From NCBI RefSeq assembly GCF_900182745.1, contig NZ_FXTY01000008.1, forward strand, positions 124,001 through 188,000: a stretch of DNA of 64,000 nt. Reading direction: 5' to 3'. The translations under genes and the position numbers were made by a program. The DNA comes from Shimia sagamensis. Lineage in GTDB: Bacteria > Pseudomonadota > Alphaproteobacteria > Rhodobacterales > Rhodobacteraceae. The notes beneath the pieces are model-generated. The model searched no databases and had not been told where the DNA came from. It saw nothing but the letters and a program-made list of their open reading frames with translations. Shown one piece after another: positions 1 through 8,534 of this stretch; the first letter of the stretch is position 1; every line of letters begins with the position of its first letter.

Positions 1-306
1 TTGATGCAGGAGGTGTTTTCCAACCAGCTTGGCGCAGATGCCATCAAAGGTGGATGGGCACCGGAGTTAATGAAGTGGTTTCGCGTCGTGCCTTTGGGCG
101 AGCGCAAGTGGCCGCAAGGCTACACGGTGAGTCAGATCAAGAAAGACGCCTATCAGTCCATTCGGCGGCAACGGGATATTCAAATGCGCTTGGATCGACG
201 CGACGCCATCTCGGCGGAGGATCAGGCATTCTATGACGGGCGTGAAGCGGCGATGCAGGAATGCCGCGACGTGCGCAAGCAAAACACAAAAGGGGCAGCG
301 GCATGA
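1..306 (+). CDS. Hypothetical phage protein, possibly 5'-truncated by the window edge
   Basis: The reading frame is open from the first base; a TTG at 1 and an ATG at 4 could be starts, but the gene may begin outside the window. The visible 101 residues are charged and mostly helical in character (many Arg, Lys, Asp, Glu), with no motif I recognise. The stop overlaps the ATG of the next gene (ATGA at 303-306), so the two are probably translated together. Position upstream of the packaging genes suggests the end of the early or middle phage region. Function unknown. Confidence 0.55.
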   Translation: MMQEVFSNQLGADAIKGGWAPELMKWFRVVPLGERKWPQGYTVSQIKKDAYQSIRRQRDIQMRLDRRDAISAEDQAFYDGREAAMQECRDVRKQNTKGAAA

Positions 307-1151
307 CGGATCAGCAGGTGATTGTGGTTGGGGCAAACGGTGTTGCACGTTTGGTTGCACGTTTGGTTGAGCAACGGGCGCAGGAAGAATCGGCGCGGAT
401 AGCGGCGGTCAAGGCGCGTGGCGCTGTCCCGCCGGAGGTTGGGCCGGATGTGATAGAAGCGCCCGCGCGTGGGCCGGTGCGCATGTCTGATCAAAGGCGC
501 ATGGTGCGCACGGATGGCGGTGGCATGGTTCGGGTGCATGATGGCTATCAGGGTCGCAAGACATTGCACCGGGCCGATGCCTTTGACGTGATCCAAGCTA
601 AGGCCCGTGCCGCCCATACCAAGGCCACGCGCAAGGCAGAGCAGGCAGGGCAGGCCGTGCCGGTGTGGTGCGCACCGTTCTCGCCTGGTCAGGTGGCTAT
701 GGGGCGTCATTACCGTGATCTTGTGGAGCGATGGGAGTGCGCGGGCGTCAAGTGTTCGTCGCTGGAAAGCCTGTCACAGGGCAGCAGCGGCACGGGTGGC
801 GATTTCATGGATGCGGTGTTGGCGGACGGGCAGCGTGTCGACTTGCTGCGCCGTCGCATTGGCACGGGTGTTGCGTTGGCGGTGCGCCGTGTGCGTCCAA
901 CCAATCGCCATAAGCGCGGCTTGATCCTAGATCGCTACCTTGTGGATGCGGTGTGTCTTCGAGAGAAGAGCGTCACGGATGTGTTGCGCGCCAGTGGTTG
1001 GGTCAAGGACGGGCAGAGCGCCAAGGGTGAACACGTGAAGGCGTTGGTTGCTTCCTTGGGCGTTGCTTTGGACCGTATGGCGGGGCCAATGCGTTGCCCA
1101 CGCATGGCATCGGCGGCGTTTGGCGGTGGCTGTGTTCCGCTGTTTGAGTGA
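303..1151 (+). CDS. Hypothetical phage protein in the position of a late-gene regulator
   Basis: A protein of 282 residues starting at the ATG that overlaps the previous stop. The N-terminal third is Ala/Arg-rich and probably helical. The C-terminal part, about residues 205-265, reads as short helices (a segment with LREKSVTDVLRASGW) that could form a helix-turn-helix. I recognise no family. It is the last gene before a gap holding a promoter followed at once by a terminator, and then the packaging genes. That is where lambda-like phages carry the antiterminator Q, so a late regulator role is a positional inference only. An ordinary middle gene is equally possible. Confidence 0.6.
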   Translation: MTDQQVIVVGANGVARLVARLVEQRAQEESARIAAVKARGAVPPEVGPDVIEAPARGPVRMSDQRRMVRTDGGGMVRVHDGYQGRKTLHRADAFDVIQAKARAAHTKATRKAEQAGQAVPVWCAPFSPGQVAMGRHYRDLVERWECAGVKCSSLESLSQGSSGTGGDFMDAVLADGQRVDLLRRRIGTGVALAVRRVRPTNRHKRGLILDRYLVDAVCLREKSVTDVLRASGWVKDGQSAKGEHVKALVASLGVALDRMAGPMRCPRMASAAFGGGCVPLFE

Positions 1152-1218
1152 GTCGCGGCACTGTGTTGGAAGTGATTGACATTTAGTTGTTTGGTAACAG
1201 GTGGTTATAAGATAGTTA

Positions 1219-1248
1219 TTGACGCCAAAGTCGTCAGCCCCTTACTAA
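1219..1248 (+). promoter_or_regulatory. Putative late promoter
   Basis: A -35-like TTGACG at 1219-1224 is followed after 18 bases by a -10-like TACTAA at 1243-1248. It lies in the 276-base gap before the packaging genes and only about 20 bases upstream of a terminator hairpin. Another TTGACA at 1176-1181 has no well-spaced -10. Assigned by pattern alone. Confidence 0.35.
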
Positions 1249-1266
1249 ATATGCATCATCTACAAG

Positions 1267-1301
1267 AACGCCCACGGGAAACCGTCGGGCGTTTTGCTTT
1301 T
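1267..1301 (+). terminator. Rho-independent-type terminator ahead of the packaging genes
   Basis: An 11-pair stem (AACGCCCACGG against CCGT-C-GGGCGTT, one bulged C) is closed by a GAAA tetraloop and followed by TTGCTTTT. It sits just downstream of a putative promoter and upstream of the HNH and terminase genes, so it would stop transcripts before the late operon unless read through. Confidence 0.65.
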
Positions 1302-1427
1302 GAAGAGCACGATCCGACAGCCGGAGTGGTGCCCGACGGAAGCACTGAAGTGAGCGCTGGCCGGATGAGATGCTGCTACGGCGGCGCGCTGGCGTTCACG
1401 ACATTCAAGTTGGTGAGGGAGCAGGAC

Positions 1428-1799
1428 ATGGGACGCCTATCGGGTCGTGGCCTTCCGCCTCGTCTTGGCCGGGAGCCTTCCCGGTTTGGGACAGCTCCCA
1501 AATCAGAGGCGGATCGAAGTCGCCAGCGTGATGCCACGCAAGCATGGCGCGCCTGGTACAAGACATCGAAGTGGCAAAAGTTGCGGCGCATCATTCTGAA
1601 GCGTGACGGCTACATCTGCCAGAAGACGGGCGTCGCCTTGGTCGGCAAGTATCCTGCGCCTAATAGCCCGGTGGTCGACCACAAGGTTCCGCACCGTGGT
1701 GATCCAGATCTGTTCTGGGATCAGGACAATCTTCAGGCTGTCTCAAAGGCCTACCACGACACAACGAAACAGAGCTTGGAGAAGCGCGGTCTCGCATAG
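1428..1799 (+). CDS. HNH endonuclease
   Basis: A 123-residue protein started at the ATG with a GAGGGAG-like ribosome binding site; longer in-frame starts run back through the terminator and are unlikely. The C-terminal half has the HNH pattern: CQKTG, then DHKVPHRGDPDLFW, then DNLQAVSKAYHD, giving the Asp-His pair, Asn and final His of a beta-beta-alpha metal site. Small HNH proteins next to terminase genes are typical of HK97-type phages, where they help the terminase cut DNA for packaging. The basic N-terminal segment probably contacts DNA. Confidence 0.85.
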   Translation: MGRLSGRGLPPRLGREPSRFGTAPKSEADRSRQRDATQAWRAWYKTSKWQKLRRIILKRDGYICQKTGVALVGKYPAPNSPVVDHKVPHRGDPDLFWDQDNLQAVSKAYHDTTKQSLEKRGLA

Positions 1800-1872
1800 G
1801 GAGGGGGGGGTGAAAAGTCCCCAACCTGCCAAAGCCCAGACCCGCACTCCTAGCTGTCGGAGATTTTTTTTC

Positions 1873-2391
1873 GTGAGTGATGAAAATCAGACTGTTGTAG
1901 ACCTGTTCGGCAATGAACGATATCTCACGCCTCGAACCAAAGGGCGTCCGGCATTTGAGTGGACGGAAGAAAACTCCAATAAAGTCAGTATGTTACTGGC
2001 GATGGGGTGGAGTAATGACCGGATTGCGGGGTGTGTCCTCGATCCACGGACCGGTAAACCGATTAGTGTGCCCACTCTAAAACGGCATTTTAGATCCGAG
2101 CTAAAGGTTCGCGCCTTTGCACGAGATCGCTTGCTGGCTCTCCGCCTTATGCAAACTTTCGATCAGGCGGAGAACGGAAACGTAGGTGCGCAGCGTTTGT
2201 TTGATCAGATGGTCGCAAGAAACGATCTTATGAGTGCTGAAGATCGCGTCAAAAATCGCGCCAAAGACAACTCGCCCCCAAAGCCGGTGGCGTTAGGGAA
2301 GAAGGAGCAAAATGCGTTTGACGCTGAAGAGGCGGAAGCGCGTTTGTCGGAAGAACTGAAGGGGGAAGCCGGTGCCGCTCGACCAAATTGA
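1873..2391 (+). CDS. Probable phage terminase small subunit
   Basis: A 172-residue protein. I chose the GTG at 1873 because GGAG lies about ten bases upstream and the residues further back look untranslated. Residues about 30-75 (KGRPAFEWTEENSNKVSMLL, then a segment with NDRIA) resemble a helix-turn-helix DNA-binding region, as in small terminase subunits that recognise the packaging site. The rest is charged helix. The end overlaps the large terminase start by 20 bases. Assignment rests on position and general character more than on a clear motif. Confidence 0.65.
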   Translation: MSDENQTVVDLFGNERYLTPRTKGRPAFEWTEENSNKVSMLLAMGWSNDRIAGCVLDPRTGKPISVPTLKRHFRSELKVRAFARDRLLALRLMQTFDQAENGNVGAQRLFDQMVARNDLMSAEDRVKNRAKDNSPPKPVALGKKEQNAFDAEEAEARLSEELKGEAGAARPN

Positions 2392-4099
2392 ACCGGCTCC
2401 AAGATTTGCTTGCCCTGATTGGTGGGAGAAGTTGCAGCGGGGCGAAACGCCGATGGCGGATGTTCCGGTCAATGACGATCGGGCGGCTCGGGCGCTCGCC
2501 TTCTTCAACCGCCTTCGATTGCCAGACGTACCTGGCAATCCGCGCTTGGCCGACGCTTGCGGGCCGTGGTTCAAGGACATTCTCATTGTCTTTCTGGCCA
2601 GTGAAGATCCCGAAACTAAAGAACGCCTAGTTTGGGAATTGCTGTGTGCGGTCCCAAAGAAGAGCTCAAAATCGACCTATTCGGCAGCGCTTGGAATTAC
2701 TGCGCTCTACATGGAAGAAACACCAAACGGCCAAATGCTGTTGATCGGTCCCAGTCAGAACATTTCTGCTCGATGCTTTGACCAGGCACAGGCGATGATT
2801 GAGCTGGACGACGATCTTGTGCAGATTTTCCACGTTCAGGATCACCTGAAGAAGATCACGCGCAAAAAGACCAAAACAGTGTTGGAGGTCAAAACCTTTG
2901 ACACCGGGATTATCACTGGCGAGATCCCGATCCTGACAATCATCGATGAGGTGCACGAGCTCGGAAAGAAGGCAAAAGCGGCAAAGGTGATGCAGCAGAT
3001 CCGTGGGGGTGGGATCACGCAAACTGGCGGTCAGCTTTTGATGATCACCACCCAATCCGATGAGCGTCCTGCGGGTATCTGGAAGTCTGAAATCGCAAAA
3101 GCCCGGCGTATTCGGGACGGCGAGGCTGGGCCAAAACCAATCATGTTGCCTGTGCTGTATGAGTTTCCGATCGAGCTTCAGAAAGACGAAATGTTTTGGC
3201 GGGACGTCAAGAACTGGCACTACGTGCTACCCAATCTTGGGTGGTCGATTAATCTCGACCGTTTGGAAGCTGACTACGTCAACAATGGGTCAGTAGACAA
3301 AGAGAAGGAACAGATCTGGGTCAGTCAGCACCTCAATATTGAGATTGGCATTGGCCTGAAAAACGATCGCTGGACTGGTGCCGATTTTTGGGAGGGCGCA
3401 GTTCATGGTTTGACGTTTGGGGAACTGCTTGAACGAAGCGAAGTGATTACTGCCGGAATTGATCCGGGCGGACAGGATGACCTCCTTTCGTTTTCTCTGA
3501 TTGGCCGCAACCGCGACACGGGCGCTTGGATGCATTGGGCCAAACATTATGCTGATTTTATAGTTTTGGAACGTCGCAAATCGATCGCGCCAGAGTTGGC
3601 CGATTTTGAGAAAGATGGCGATTTGCTCATGGTTCACGATCTCGAAGAAGAGGCTTACAGCGACATTGCCAAGATGTGCGCCGAGGTCAGGGATCTTGGG
3701 CTGTTTCCAGAGGAAAACGGCATCGGCATCGATGGCGCGGGAAAAGCCGCAAACCTGGCGGTAGATGCGTTGGAAGAAGAAGATTTTGATGCCGCGAAAC
3801 ACCTTCAGGCGATTAGTCAAGGTTACCGGTTGAACAACATCGCAGCGACTGTGGCGGTGAAGTTGAAGGGCGGGTCATTCCTGCATTCTGGCCAAGAGAT
3901 CATGTCTTGGTGCGTGGAGAACACAAAAATGTATCAACGAGCGAATGCCGAGTATCCCTCCAAAGAGGAAAGCGGCGGGGGCAAGATTGATGGCACCATG
4001 TCGCTGCTTGACGCCGCTGAATTGATGTCTTGGCATCCAAAGGCAGCGCCACGCGTTGACTTTGATGGGTTCTTGGCGAAACCGGTGATGGTTGTATGA
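2372..4099 (+). CDS. Phage terminase large subunit
   Basis: A 575-residue DNA-packaging motor. It starts at a GTG with GGGGGAAG upstream. The ATPase half has a P-loop-like VPKKSSKST at about residues 94-102 (Ser replaces the usual Gly before Lys) and a Walker B ILTIIDEVH at about 186-194, where the Glu would be catalytic. The nuclease half shows acidic clusters in AGIDPGGQDD and IGIDGAGK. These cut the concatemer and drive DNA into proheads through the portal. The gene overlaps the small subunit and the portal gene (ATGA), so packaging genes are translationally coupled. Confidence 0.92.
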   Translation: MPLDQIEPAPRFACPDWWEKLQRGETPMADVPVNDDRAARALAFFNRLRLPDVPGNPRLADACGPWFKDILIVFLASEDPETKERLVWELLCAVPKKSSKSTYSAALGITALYMEETPNGQMLLIGPSQNISARCFDQAQAMIELDDDLVQIFHVQDHLKKITRKKTKTVLEVKTFDTGIITGEIPILTIIDEVHELGKKAKAAKVMQQIRGGGITQTGGQLLMITTQSDERPAGIWKSEIAKARRIRDGEAGPKPIMLPVLYEFPIELQKDEMFWRDVKNWHYVLPNLGWSINLDRLEADYVNNGSVDKEKEQIWVSQHLNIEIGIGLKNDRWTGADFWEGAVHGLTFGELLERSEVITAGIDPGGQDDLLSFSLIGRNRDTGAWMHWAKHYADFIVLERRKSIAPELADFEKDGDLLMVHDLEEEAYSDIAKMCAEVRDLGLFPEENGIGIDGAGKAANLAVDALEEEDFDAAKHLQAISQGYRLNNIAATVAVKLKGGSFLHSGQEIMSWCVENTKMYQRANAEYPSKEESGGGKIDGTMSLLDAAELMSWHPKAAPRVDFDGFLAKPVMVV

Positions 4100-5325
4100 T
4101 TAAGTTTCTGAAGGCAGCCATACGTGGGGTGAAGGCAGAGTTGGCGGCGGGCGAGAGTGGCTGGGTCACTCTTTCGGCTACAGATGCCTTGTCTGCGGGT
4201 GGTTATGCCTCCCACGCGGGCAAATCCGTGTCGCCGAAAACGGCGATGGAAGTCTCCGCTGTCTGGGATTGCGTGCGAAAGACATCCGAAGTGGTTTCTA
4301 CATTGCCAGCGTCTCTTTATGAGCGGCAGGCAGATGGCTCCAAAGTTCGCATAGACAATGATCTGTCTGACATCTTGACCCGCGCACCAAATACCAGCCA
4401 AACCGCGACGGAGTTCTGGGAAGGTGGGACTGCACAGACGGTTTTGCGCGGCAATGGATACTCTGAGCGATTGCTAATTAAGGATCGGTTGGTTGGTTTA
4501 CGTCCGCTCTTCAATGTGACGCCAAAGCGTCTGCCTGGTGGCGGTTTTAGCTATCGGGTGGTGGATCGCGGCAAATCCTATGAAATGCCGGCAAGCAAAG
4601 TGTTTCATCTTCGCGGCTTTGGTCCTGGTGATGGCCTCGGCATGTCAGCGATCGCCTATGGAGCCAATTCGATAGGTGCTGCTTTGGCAGCGGATGAGAC
4701 TGCTGGGTCCGTGTTTTCAAACATGATGATGGCCGCAGCGGTCCTGGAATCTGATCAAGGACTGTCATCTGATCAGCGCGATCAGTTGCAGGAGATGCTG
4801 TCCACATTTGTAGGATCCAAGAAGGCCGGTAAAACACTGGTTTTGGAGGCAGGACTCAAACATCGCGCTGTCCAAATGAACCCTGAAGACGCGCAGCTCC
4901 TGGAGACACGCCAATTCGGTGTCGAGGATGTTTGTCGTTGGTTTGGTGTTCCTCCGATTGTCATTGGCCATGCGCCCAAAGGGCAAACCATGTGGGGCAG
5001 TGGCGTTGAAGCCATCATGCTGAGTTGGCTGACGTTGGGAATTAATCCGCTCCTGAAGCGCATTGAAGCCAGGATCGCAAAAGACCTGATCCCACCTTCC
5101 AAGCGCGGCAAATGGGTTTTTGAGTGGAACCGTGAAGGCATGCTGCAGATGGACAGCAAGGCAAAGGGTGAGTTCCTCTCGAAAATGGGCAGCTCTGGCA
5201 CGATGACAGCAAATGAGCGCCGGTCGAAGCTGAACTTGCCGCCTCACGATGATCCTGCGGCTGACAGCCTCACAGCACAATCGGCTTTGGTGCCGCTCGA
5301 AGATCTCGGAAAGGACAAGACATGA
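4096..5325 (+). CDS. HK97-family phage portal protein
   Basis: A 409-residue protein that forms the ring at the head vertex through which DNA passes. Family features are an early segment with SAVWDCVRKTSEVVSTLPASLY, a middle segment with LRGNGYSERLLI, the FHLRGF stretch, and a late segment with FGVPPIVIG. Length matches the family. Its start overlaps the terminase stop and its stop overlaps the protease start. (The motifs quoted are each at most 20 residues except the first, which is cited by its ends: SAVWDCV near residue 55 and PASLY near 72.). Confidence 0.92.
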   Translation: MIKFLKAAIRGVKAELAAGESGWVTLSATDALSAGGYASHAGKSVSPKTAMEVSAVWDCVRKTSEVVSTLPASLYERQADGSKVRIDNDLSDILTRAPNTSQTATEFWEGGTAQTVLRGNGYSERLLIKDRLVGLRPLFNVTPKRLPGGGFSYRVVDRGKSYEMPASKVFHLRGFGPGDGLGMSAIAYGANSIGAALAADETAGSVFSNMMMAAAVLESDQGLSSDQRDQLQEMLSTFVGSKKAGKTLVLEAGLKHRAVQMNPEDAQLLETRQFGVEDVCRWFGVPPIVIGHAPKGQTMWGSGVEAIMLSWLTLGINPLLKRIEARIAKDLIPPSKRGKWVFEWNREGMLQMDSKAKGEFLSKMGSSGTMTANERRSKLNLPPHDDPAADSLTAQSALVPLEDLGKDKT

Positions 5326-6170
5326 GCTTGCGTGACCTGCCCGCCGTTGCGGTGCCAACAAAACCTGCTGTGCGTACAGAGGTGACAGAGAAAGCGGTCA
5401 ATCGCTGGAACCCGGATGTCCGTGCTGCATCAACCGGTGGAGATGAGCGGACACTCTCGATTTTGGAGCCGATCGGCGAAGATTGGTTTGGTGACGGTGT
5501 GTCCTCCAAGCGCATTGCGGCTGCTCTGCGCCATTTGGGGCCCGGACCAGTTACCGCAAACGTAAACAGTCCGGGCGGCGACTTCTTTGAAGGGCTGACA
5601 ATTTACAATTTGCTGCGTGAACACGACGGTGAAGTGACAATTAAGATCCTCGGCATGGCAGCGTCGGCAGCGTCGATCATTGCCATGGCTGGCGATACCA
5701 TTCAGATGGCGCGCGCCAGCTTTATGATGATCCACAACACTTGGGTTTTGGCTGCGGGCGATCGGCACGCGTTTCGCGATGTTGCAGATTGGCTTGAACC
5801 GTTTGATCAGGCTGCCGTGAGTATCTACGGCGCGCGCACTGGTATCGGCGAAAAAGAGCTGGGCAAAATGCTGGATAAGGAAACTTGGATCGGCGGAGAC
5901 GCGGCGATCGATAAAGGGTTTGCTGACAGCTTGCTGGCGTCCGATGAAATCGCTGCAGAGGCGCAAAACGCCACGGAGCTTTCTCCCAAAGCTGCCCAAA
6001 AGAAACTGGATCTGGTTCTCGCAACCGGCAACCGGATCCCAAAGTCTGAGCGCCGCAACCTGCTGGCCGCTTTGAAAGGGGGCAAGTCTGGCGCTGCCCC
6101 AACCGGCACGTCTGGCGCTGCCGTTTCCGACTTGGCGCAAAAGGCGCTGGATAAAATCAACTCAATGTAA
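5322..6170 (+). CDS. ClpP-like prohead (head maturation) protease
   Basis: A 282-residue serine protease. The ClpP-like core shows VNSPGGD at 81-87, the nucleophile in GMAAS (Ser115), His138 in MMIHN and a probable Asp162 in EPFD. Such proteases trim the scaffold or delta domain of the capsid protein during maturation. The C-terminal tail (about residues 195-282) is Ala/Lys-rich and may be the scaffold-like part. It overlaps the portal stop by ATGA and is followed 12 bases later by the capsid gene, the usual portal-protease-capsid order. Confidence 0.9.
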   Translation: MSLRDLPAVAVPTKPAVRTEVTEKAVNRWNPDVRAASTGGDERTLSILEPIGEDWFGDGVSSKRIAAALRHLGPGPVTANVNSPGGDFFEGLTIYNLLREHDGEVTIKILGMAASAASIIAMAGDTIQMARASFMMIHNTWVLAAGDRHAFRDVADWLEPFDQAAVSIYGARTGIGEKELGKMLDKETWIGGDAAIDKGFADSLLASDEIAAEAQNATELSPKAAQKKLDLVLATGNRIPKSERRNLLAALKGGKSGAAPTGTSGAAVSDLAQKALDKINSM

Positions 6171-6182
6171 CGGAGAAATCCA

Positions 6183-7478
6183 ATGCGAAAACTCGCAATG
6201 CCCGCCATTTCTGTGGCGGCACTCGCAGCCACGTGCCCAAACGGTGTGATTGGCTCCCCGCTGTCAGATGCTGGTGACGCTGAAACCATGCTGGTTGAAG
6301 TGAACCAAAAGCTGGACAAACTGAACGGCGAAGTGAAACAGACCGCTGAGACCGCGCTAAAAGAAGCGAAGGATGCTGGTGAGGTGTCTGCAGAGGTGAA
6401 GCAGACTGCCGACAAACTGCTGAGCCAACAGACCGCAATGAACAAGGTGGTCGAAGACCTGAAGGCCTTGGTCGAAGGCATGGACGGCAAGGTCAAAGAC
6501 GTCTCTCAGCAGGTTGCCGAGGGCATGCCTTCCGGCAGCTCGGTGCAATCGTTCGGTCAGGCTGCGGTGGCTGCGGCCGGCGATCGTCTGCAGGCCTATG
6601 CTGGCGGTACTCTGACTCTGAACGTGGAAAACGCCATCACCACTGCTGCAGGCTCCGGTGGTGGCATGATTTTCCACACTGAAGAGCGAGATCCGGTCGA
6701 GATGGCGCGTCGTCAGCTGAAAATCGTCGACTTGATTAGTCGCGGTTCTACCGACACCGACAAGGTGAAATATACCAAACAAACCACCCGTACCGATGGC
6801 ACCAGCATGGTGGCAGAGCAGGGCACTTATGGTGCCAGCAGCTATGGCTGGTCCAAAGCCGAAGCCGATGTGCGCAAAATTGGCCATATCACCCACATCT
6901 CGGAAGAGGCGATGAAAGACGCCGCGCAGCTTCAGACGATGGTTGATACTGAGTTGCGATATGGCTGTGAGTTGAAGTTGGAAACGCAAGTTTTGGCTGG
7001 TGACAATACTGGCGAAAACCTGGGCGGCTTGCTCCCCAACGCAACCCCATTCTTGGCTGCAAACGGTTTGCCAAATGCCACCCGCATTGATCGTCTGCGC
7101 CTGGCCATTCTGCAGGTGGCGCTGGCGGACCATGTGGCTGACGGCATCACCCTTAACCCAACCGATTGGGCGGCGATCGAGTTGCTTAAAGACGGCAACG
7201 GTCGGTTCATTTGGGGCAACCCGGGTACTGGCAACGGCCCAACGCTTTGGGGCAAGCCTGTTGTGGAAAGCAACAGCATGTCGGCAGGCGAATGGCTGGT
7301 CGGCGCGTTTAAAATGGCGGCGACGCTTTATCTGCGCTCTGACGTGGAAGTTCTGATTTCGTCGGAACACGGCACCAACTTTGTCGAAGACATGCTGACC
7401 ATGAAGGGACGCATGCGCGCCGCGCTTGCAGTGAAGCGTCCAGCATCACTGGTGACTGGCGACTTTACGTTTGTCTGA
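6183..7478 (+). CDS. HK97-type major capsid protein
   Basis: A 431-residue shell protein. Residues about 33-115 form a long heptad-like coiled coil (repeated KLDKLNGEVKQT-type pattern), which is the delta or scaffold domain expected to be removed by the protease upstream. From about residue 150 the HK97 fold follows, with EERDPVEMARRQLKIVDLI, HITHISEEAMKDA and the late GKPVVESNSM and VLISSEHG segments. A ribosome binding site GGAGAAA precedes the ATG. A perfect hairpin follows the stop codon. Confidence 0.92.
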   Translation: MRKLAMPAISVAALAATCPNGVIGSPLSDAGDAETMLVEVNQKLDKLNGEVKQTAETALKEAKDAGEVSAEVKQTADKLLSQQTAMNKVVEDLKALVEGMDGKVKDVSQQVAEGMPSGSSVQSFGQAAVAAAGDRLQAYAGGTLTLNVENAITTAAGSGGGMIFHTEERDPVEMARRQLKIVDLISRGSTDTDKVKYTKQTTRTDGTSMVAEQGTYGASSYGWSKAEADVRKIGHITHISEEAMKDAAQLQTMVDTELRYGCELKLETQVLAGDNTGENLGGLLPNATPFLAANGLPNATRIDRLRLAILQVALADHVADGITLNPTDWAAIELLKDGNGRFIWGNPGTGNGPTLWGKPVVESNSMSAGEWLVGAFKMAATLYLRSDVEVLISSEHGTNFVEDMLTMKGRMRAALAVKRPASLVTGDFTFV

Positions 7479-7498
7479 TCAGTCTGGTCGATAACCTG

Positions 7499-7522
7499 AC
7501 CAGGGCAGTTGGCTGCCCTGGT
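7499..7522 (+). other. Hairpin after the capsid gene, no T-tract
   Basis: ACCAGGGCAG and its exact complement CTGCCCTGGT flank a TTGG loop, a perfect 10-pair stem 21 bases after the capsid stop. No run of T follows, so it is more likely a 3' mRNA stabiliser or partial stop than a full terminator. Confidence 0.6.
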
Positions 7523-7546
7523 CCGCAACCAAGAGAAAGAGCTGCG

Positions 7547-7897
7547 ATGTTTATCAAAGTAAAATCAAGCCGTGACACCTCGGCAGGTCTGTTTCGCGCG
7601 GGGCTGGTTTATGATCTGCGAAAGGCGGATGCCAAAACCTTGGATGCAGTGAAACCACATCTCACTGATGGGGGACCATTCAAAAAGCTGTCTGCGAAAG
7701 CTGCCGAAAAAGCCTCCAAAGAGTCCGTTGTGACTTTGGGCCCGTCAGATGAAGTTACCGGGGGTGATGCCCCAGATATGCCTTTGGCAACCGATGAGAC
7801 GGCTGGTGACGACACGCTTGGATCAACGTTTTCTGAAGAGGAAGTTTCTGGCGGCGACGCTTCAGATGGCTCTGTTTCCGAAGGCGATCAGAGTTGA
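7547..7897 (+). CDS. Hypothetical protein between capsid and connector genes
   Basis: A 116-residue protein. The N-terminal 60 residues are compact (FIKVKSSRDTSAGLFRAGLV, then KPHLTDGGPFKKL). The rest is an acidic, Gly/Ser/Asp/Glu-rich and probably disordered tail. It sits between the capsid and head-tail connector, where HK97-like phages often have a small head-associated or decoration protein. No family recognised. An AAGAGAAAGAG ribosome site precedes the ATG, and the stop overlaps the TTG start of the next gene. Confidence 0.65.
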   Translation: MFIKVKSSRDTSAGLFRAGLVYDLRKADAKTLDAVKPHLTDGGPFKKLSAKAAEKASKESVVTLGPSDEVTGGDAPDMPLATDETAGDDTLGSTFSEEEVSGGDASDGSVSEGDQS

Positions 7898-8187
7898 GTA
7901 AGCCGGATCTCGATGCGCTCAAGCAGGTCGTCACAGCCACAGATTTTGATGACGATGACGATCTGCTGACGTCTTTCTTGGACGCGGCTTGTGCCCATGT
8001 GGAGACCTTCCTTCGCCGGAACTTGGCGACGGATTTTCCAGGAGGCTGGCCGAAACCCATTGCCCAAGCTGCACTCCTTTTGGCAGCGCATTTTTACGAG
8101 CATCGTGGGCAGTTATCCGAGGCATCCGAAAGTGGGATGCCAACAATGGTCAAAGATCTGTTGGCCGGGTATCGGAGTTTGGCGTGA
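7894..8187 (+). CDS. Phage head-tail connector protein (gp6-like)
   Basis: A 97-residue, mostly helical protein started at a TTG that overlaps the previous stop (TTGA). It begins with a segment DLDALKQVV and an acidic DFDDDDDLL, followed by SFLDAACAHVETFLRR and the alanine-rich QAALLLAAHFYEHRGQ. This is the pattern of the HK97 gp6 family, which forms the ring below the portal. The next gene starts in the overlap at its end. Confidence 0.8.
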   Translation: MSKPDLDALKQVVTATDFDDDDDLLTSFLDAACAHVETFLRRNLATDFPGGWPKPIAQAALLLAAHFYEHRGQLSEASESGMPTMVKDLLAGYRSLA

Positions 8188-8534
8188 CCGATGTTCTCCT
8201 GCGTGAACGGATCTCCTTCGAAGAGCTGGTACCTGGGGCTGAAAGCACGCTTGGCAACACCCAGAAGACGCCAACGCATCGTTTCTATCGCCGCGCTTGC
8301 TTCCTGTTTCTGCGAAGCGGAGAGGGTGTCTTGGCTGGGCGGCTATCGGGCACGCAAAGCATCGTGATGACCGTGCGTAGGTCCGCTGCCGTTGCCGCGA
8401 TCACCACGACGCAAACAACCAAATGGCAGATCCGCGATAAGACCACAGACATTGTCTACAACATCAAGGCGGTTGAGCCGAACCGGGAAAAGCCGCGCCA
8501 ACTGATCGACTTCCTTTGTGTGAGCACGTCGTGA
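8184..8534 (+). CDS. Phage head-tail joining (head closure) protein
   Basis: A 116-residue protein read from the GTG at 8184, which overlaps the connector stop (GTGA). It has the small beta-barrel layout of head closure proteins: a segment with VLAGRLSGTQSIVMTVRRS, then TTKWQIRDKTTDIVYNIKAV and a closing REKPRQLIDFLCVST. It would seal the connector after packaging and bind the tail. Its stop overlaps the next GTG start. Confidence 0.75.
   Translation: MTDVLLRERISFEELVPGAESTLGNTQKTPTHRFYRRACFLFLRSGEGVLAGRLSGTQSIVMTVRRSAAVAAITTTQTTKWQIRDKTTDIVYNIKAVEPNREKPRQLIDFLCVSTS

Noticed and set aside
1803-1810. Run of eight G as a frameshift or assembly error
   Set aside because: It lies in the non-coding gap between the HNH stop and the small terminase start, so no gene depends on it.
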